Source: Cokeromyces recurvatus
Lineage: Eukaryota > Mucoromycota > Mucoromycetes > Mucorales > Mucoraceae
DNA length: 64,000 nt
Reading direction: 5' to 3'
Assembly: GCF_025118155.1 (NCBI RefSeq)
Contig: NW_026251396.1
Location: 310,001 to 374,000, forward strand
Position numbers and translations under genes: made by a program. Below are positions 61,159-64,000 of the stretch, piece by piece (the stretch's first letter is position 1; each line of letters opens with the position of its first letter). The notes beneath the pieces are model-generated. The model searched no databases and was not told the DNA's origin. It was given only the letters and a program-made list of their open reading frames with translations.

Positions 61159-61184
61159 TTACCGTCCACTCGGGTGGACGGTAA
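61159..61184. repeat. Perfect 11-bp inverted repeat with TCGG loop
   Basis: TTACCGTCCAC, loop TCGG, then GTGGACGGTAA: a perfect 26-nt hairpin in the GC-rich island, 20 bp before the LTR insertion site. It could be part of an element end or a protein-binding palindrome. No second copy was seen. Confidence 0.75.
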
Positions 61185-61203
61185 GAGTGGTGGTATTGTG
61201 AAC

Positions 61204-61816
61204 TGTCATGGTTGTAAGATTTATAACTTAATTCAATAAGATAAATAGTCATAATAGAATACATAGTGCATTTGTATAATAATTCTCTCTATAAACATAT
61301 TTAGTATATTTACCCTTGTATAGAAAAATAATTAATTAATAAAAAGTCCTACATCTAAAAATATACTTTCTTCTATTATTGTTCTGCTGAATATAAATTT
61401 ATAAAAATAACTTTATACAAGTTAAACTGGGGTAAACTAAGAATAATACAAATACGCGTAATAATTGATTCTACTCAGAATACACGTATTAGTTATAAAA
61501 ATAAATATATACTAAAGACATGAATCTATAATTATAACTCTTAGTAATCCTTCTATAATTATATTATCAAAAACAATTTGTTATATTTTTATCTTCTTAT
61601 TACTCATCATCCTTATCCACAAAATATATAAATACTCTTACATTATTCACCCTTATTTTGTAGAACTCATAACTTATAACTAAGAACAATACTTGTATTG
61701 AATTAACTTTTAATAAAACTTATTGACAAGTCTCAACGTACTTCTTCTGTCTTATCTTCTTTTTATTTTATTTTATTTCTTTTATTTAATTACTTAAACC
61801 TACCTAAACCACAACA
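61204..61816 (+). mobile_element. Solo LTR C with 5-bp target duplication TGAAC
   Basis: Begins TGTCATGGTTGTAAG and ends ACCACAACA. It is flanked directly on both sides by TGAAC (61199-61203 and 61817-61821). It is about 613 bp, diverged from but collinear with LTRs A and B at both ends (TGT.ATG.TTGTA start; acaa.acttgtatt, then taataaa, and a C/T-rich 3' part). No gag-pol lies inside, so it is a solo LTR left by LTR-LTR recombination, inserted into the GC-rich island. Confidence 0.88.
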
Positions 61817-62022
61817 TGAACATCACGAGCAGTCGCGAAATAAGTAGGGTTGCGGCAATTGCCGGATCGCGGTTTATCCGGTGTGACGGACATGCCATTA
61901 CCTTGCGCGGAAATCTAGGTATGGTCGCCGAAGCGGGATTTTTTACTATTTCCGCGGCACTTAGGTTATGCGCGGATACCTTATTCCGGGTTAATTCCCC
62001 ATACACCGTCGTCGGACTTTGA

Positions 62023-62919
62023 AAAAATTTCCTTTTATGGTATTACCACTAGTAGTGATAACCTACAGCTTAAATATATTGGATTGTCCAGTCTATTAGG
62101 AACGAAGTAGAGAACCAGCCAATAGAAGTAGAGTACAATCTACCGTTTAGAATTAATAGGCAAAATAAAAGAAGGTTTTAGCCGATAGTAAAGGATTCAA
62201 ACGTGAGAAGAAAGAAGTCAAAATTATGCATAATTTGTGAAAATAGAAGACGTCGGCATAATTAGTTGACAACATGAGAAAATTAAGAAGACAACACTTA
62301 CGCATCTTTATTATAATCGCGATTCTCCCTGTTGTCACATAAATTTTATTGTTGTAGCAAATTTAATATAAATATAGAGAAATTATTAATTTTGAATAAA
62401 GATAACCATTAAATATTATAAAAGTTGATTATATTTTTTGTTATTTTTGCTTAATACTATCTGAAGTTTTACTCCTTCGTACCTCAAGAAGTCAAGAAAC
62501 GACAAAGTCGGTATTTTTTTCACTAATAATATATTAGAGAGCCATTTCCATAGAAGAAAATCGCATTTTTCAAAGTCCGATGGTGGTATATGGGAAAGGA
62601 TCCACAAAAAGGTAAGGGATGTAGACACAGTCTTTTTCTTGATTGACTGCATTTTTATTTGTCACGGAGTTAAGCAAGGCTTTGGAAGCTACAACAGTCT
62701 TTCTTTTGTCTTTAAATTATTTAGGTGTTGAACATTCTCTGGCAACTTCACCATAGCCATGGTCTTGAAGTTTAGAATTGTTAATTGCTATTAACCTGAG
62801 ATCCATTTTCATTTTTACCCCTAACGAAAGTAAAGATCCAGGAATCGTATCACCCCTAAAAAAAAAGAGTTGTTGAATGAGAACATAGGTCACGTAAAAT
62901 GCAACAAATTAGTATATAT
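62023..62919. other. Region with unassigned coding-like relic
   Basis: AT-rich to about 62450. On the minus strand at 62652-62416 a 78-codon frame (SLTFLWILSHIPPSDFEKCD, WKWLSNILLV, LRYEGVKLQIVLS) looks coding-like. A segment at 62800-62650 reads DHGYGEVARECSTP, faintly like a zinc-knuckle remnant. Neither has a start or clear family. They may be pieces of an old retroelement. Confidence 0.35.
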
Positions 62920-63635
62920 TGTTATGATTGTAGTAGCCTTTATAATTAAGTTAATAGAAATAAACCATCATTTATTACATAATAAAGAGGTTATTCAAAT
63001 AAAACTAATATATCGCGCTTCACAGCATAATATTCATTCTACTCTCAGTTTTGATAATAGTAATTGTTTGAATATTCGAGCATTAAAAATAATTATATAC
63101 ATTATATTATGTAATAATAATAATTCAATAGAATTATGACTGTTATATTCAATTACATAATTATTTATAAGTTATACATATTATATATGATAGCTATAAA
63201 GATGAGTTTTGTTATGTAATAATATCTTATAGGATAATAATAATAGTAGCATATAAATAATTGGTATTGCTATAGCTGACATATTCACTGTGAATTAATA
63301 TTGACGCGTCGCTTGCCCCAGAAATAATAATTTAATATTTTTAGTAACAGCGACAGCTCAGGCAGAAAAGAATAAAAATAGATCTTATTGTAGGCAGAAT
63401 TATTCGGAGAAAATATTTATGACTAATGCTTTATTATAGCAATAATTGCTTATCCAAATCATAGTTCTATTAATATCACTTATCTTGCAAAAACATATAA
63501 ATAACCTTTTACATTTTCACATAATTTTTCCTTGTACAATTTTTGTATTATTTTCTTAATAAAAAACTACACGAAGTTTTCACAGACTTGTCTTTTATCT
63601 TTTTCTCTTTCTTTAACTTTTTGTTTATCAAAACA
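62920..63635 (+). mobile_element. Solo LTR B with 5-bp target duplication TATAT
   Basis: Begins TGTTATGATTGTAGT and ends ATCAAAACA, with TATAT immediately outside both ends (62915-62919 and 63636-63640). It is about 716 bp and shares long blocks with copy A. These include aaataaaccatcatttattacataataaagaggttattc-type sequence near 62956-62998, a catataaataa TATA box near 63493 and aataaaaaac near 63556. No internal retrotransposon genes adjoin it. Confidence 0.9.
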
Positions 63636-64000
63636 TATATTACCAATGGGGGATGACAGAGGGATTTTTGAAGGTCTTTTCAACCAATGGCCCGCAGAAC
63701 TTGACAACATAATCACATTCAGAGTGCGACTTGATAAGTGAGCTCTCAAAAAGGTAAGCTTGTTCTAGATGCTTTTTAATCCTATTTTCGTAATAAAATC
63801 AGTACATACTTGCAGTCAGCCAAATCATTTAGATACTTACAGAAACCTAAGGACTGAGACGGAAGTAGTAGTGTCTCTGTCTTTCTTTGCAATGTTTTTT
63901 AGTTGATTAAGAGATAATTGTATTCCCCTATTTGTTGTTTTATTGCTCTAAAAAAAGATGAGTTTATTGAACAAATAGTTACTTTCAAATGTTTACCTTG
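63636..64000 (+). other. Window edge, possible start of a further gene or relic
   Basis: An ATG at 63646 opens MGDDRGIFEGLFNQWPAELD and runs to a stop near 63741. A possible GT donor follows in the GATAAGTGAGC context, but no continuing exon can be confirmed before the window ends. The sequence looks coding in composition and unlike the AT-rich flanks. Confidence 0.3.

Larger units (their letters stand above)
61115..62022. other. GC- and CpG-rich island split by a solo LTR
   Basis: Two blocks (61115-61203 and 61817-62022) are about half G+C and dense in CG dinucleotides, while the surrounding DNA is strongly AT-rich. They are adjacent once the LTR at 61204-61816 and one target copy are removed. 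The plus-strand frame then reads on without a stop (VDGKSGGIVN then ITSSREISRVAAIAGSRF, to stop near 62022). The opposite strand is also open, so coding is not proven. It contains several CGCGG and CCGGAT-type short repeats and hairpins. Source and function unknown. Confidence 0.55.

Noticed and set aside
61800..62006. Minus-strand frame in the GC-rich island as a gene
   Set aside because: Both strands are open because GC-rich DNA has few stops, so there is no reason to prefer it. No family resemblance on either strand.
58608..63635. LTR copies A and B as the two ends of one 5-kb LTR retrotransposon
   Set aside because: Copy B has its own perfect TATAT duplication, and copy C between them has its own TGAAC duplication. 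The interval has no gag, protease, RT or integrase, and there is no primer-binding site after copy A.
1..64000. tRNA, 5S rRNA or other structured RNA genes
   Set aside because: I looked for T-loop GGTTCGA-type and A-box sequences with matching stems. Isolated GTTCGA strings (near 23430 and 61143) have no cloverleaf around them.

Overview
The window comes from a nuclear chromosome of an AT-rich fungus, most likely a mucoralean or another Mucoromycota member. The evidence is eukaryotic: genes are cut by many short GT..AG introns with T-rich acceptors. They encode RPL5, DDB1, CCT-eta, TRM6, an SRF-type MADS factor, a Zn2Cys6 factor and a PP2A B56 subunit. BRCC45/BABAM2-like and DDB1-like genes fit an early-diverging fungus better than a yeast. 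I found no tRNA, rRNA or CRISPR array.

Layout. 0-6 kb: an NDP-kinase-like gene with a very long acidic tail (cut by the window edge), RPL5 and a DJ-1/PfpI gene. 6-8.8 kb: a repeat-derived patch with a frameshifted relic of a Fanzor/TnpB-like RuvC nuclease, then the poly-A-tailed 3' end of a probable non-LTR retroelement. 8.9-15.8 kb: protein-L-isoaspartate methyltransferase, a Zn2Cys6 transcription factor, a DUF202 membrane protein and a BRCC45-like gene. 16.5-25.3 kb: an accessory island with two decayed Tc1-like transposases, an uncharacterised multi-exon gene with a possible PD-(D/E)XK-like signature, a decayed tnp2 (CACTA/Plavaka-type) transposase, a GACCAA motif array and a second copy of the retroelement tail.

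25.7-55.9 kb is the conserved housekeeping block: a small ORF, DDB1, CCT7, TRM6, an MCM1/SRF-like MADS gene, URI/Bud27-like prefoldin, a PP2A B56 subunit, an unrecognised six-segment gene, a long gene desert (45-48.5 kb), a RapGAP, a gene carrying an integrase-type H-H-C-C zinc module, and a BCS1-like AAA ATPase. 55.9-64 kb is a second repeat island. It holds a Tc1 element with perfect 27-bp terminal inverted repeats nested at a TA inside an older Tc1 relic. It also holds three related solo-type LTRs, two with perfect 5-bp target duplications. One of these splits a GC-rich island and another truncates a 370-aa uncharacterised gene.

The unique genes do not form a pathway. Their functions are general: translation, chaperones, proteostasis, DNA repair and ubiquitin, signalling, transcription. 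The most unusual material is the Fanzor-like relic, the tnp2 transposase next to an uncharacterised gene, the integrase-module gene, and the nested and solo elements. Long homopolymers (20-50 nt) recur in introns, intergenic DNA and transposon relics, so frameshifts at those runs should be treated with caution. Exon boundaries were inferred by eye from GT/AG, frame and family similarity.
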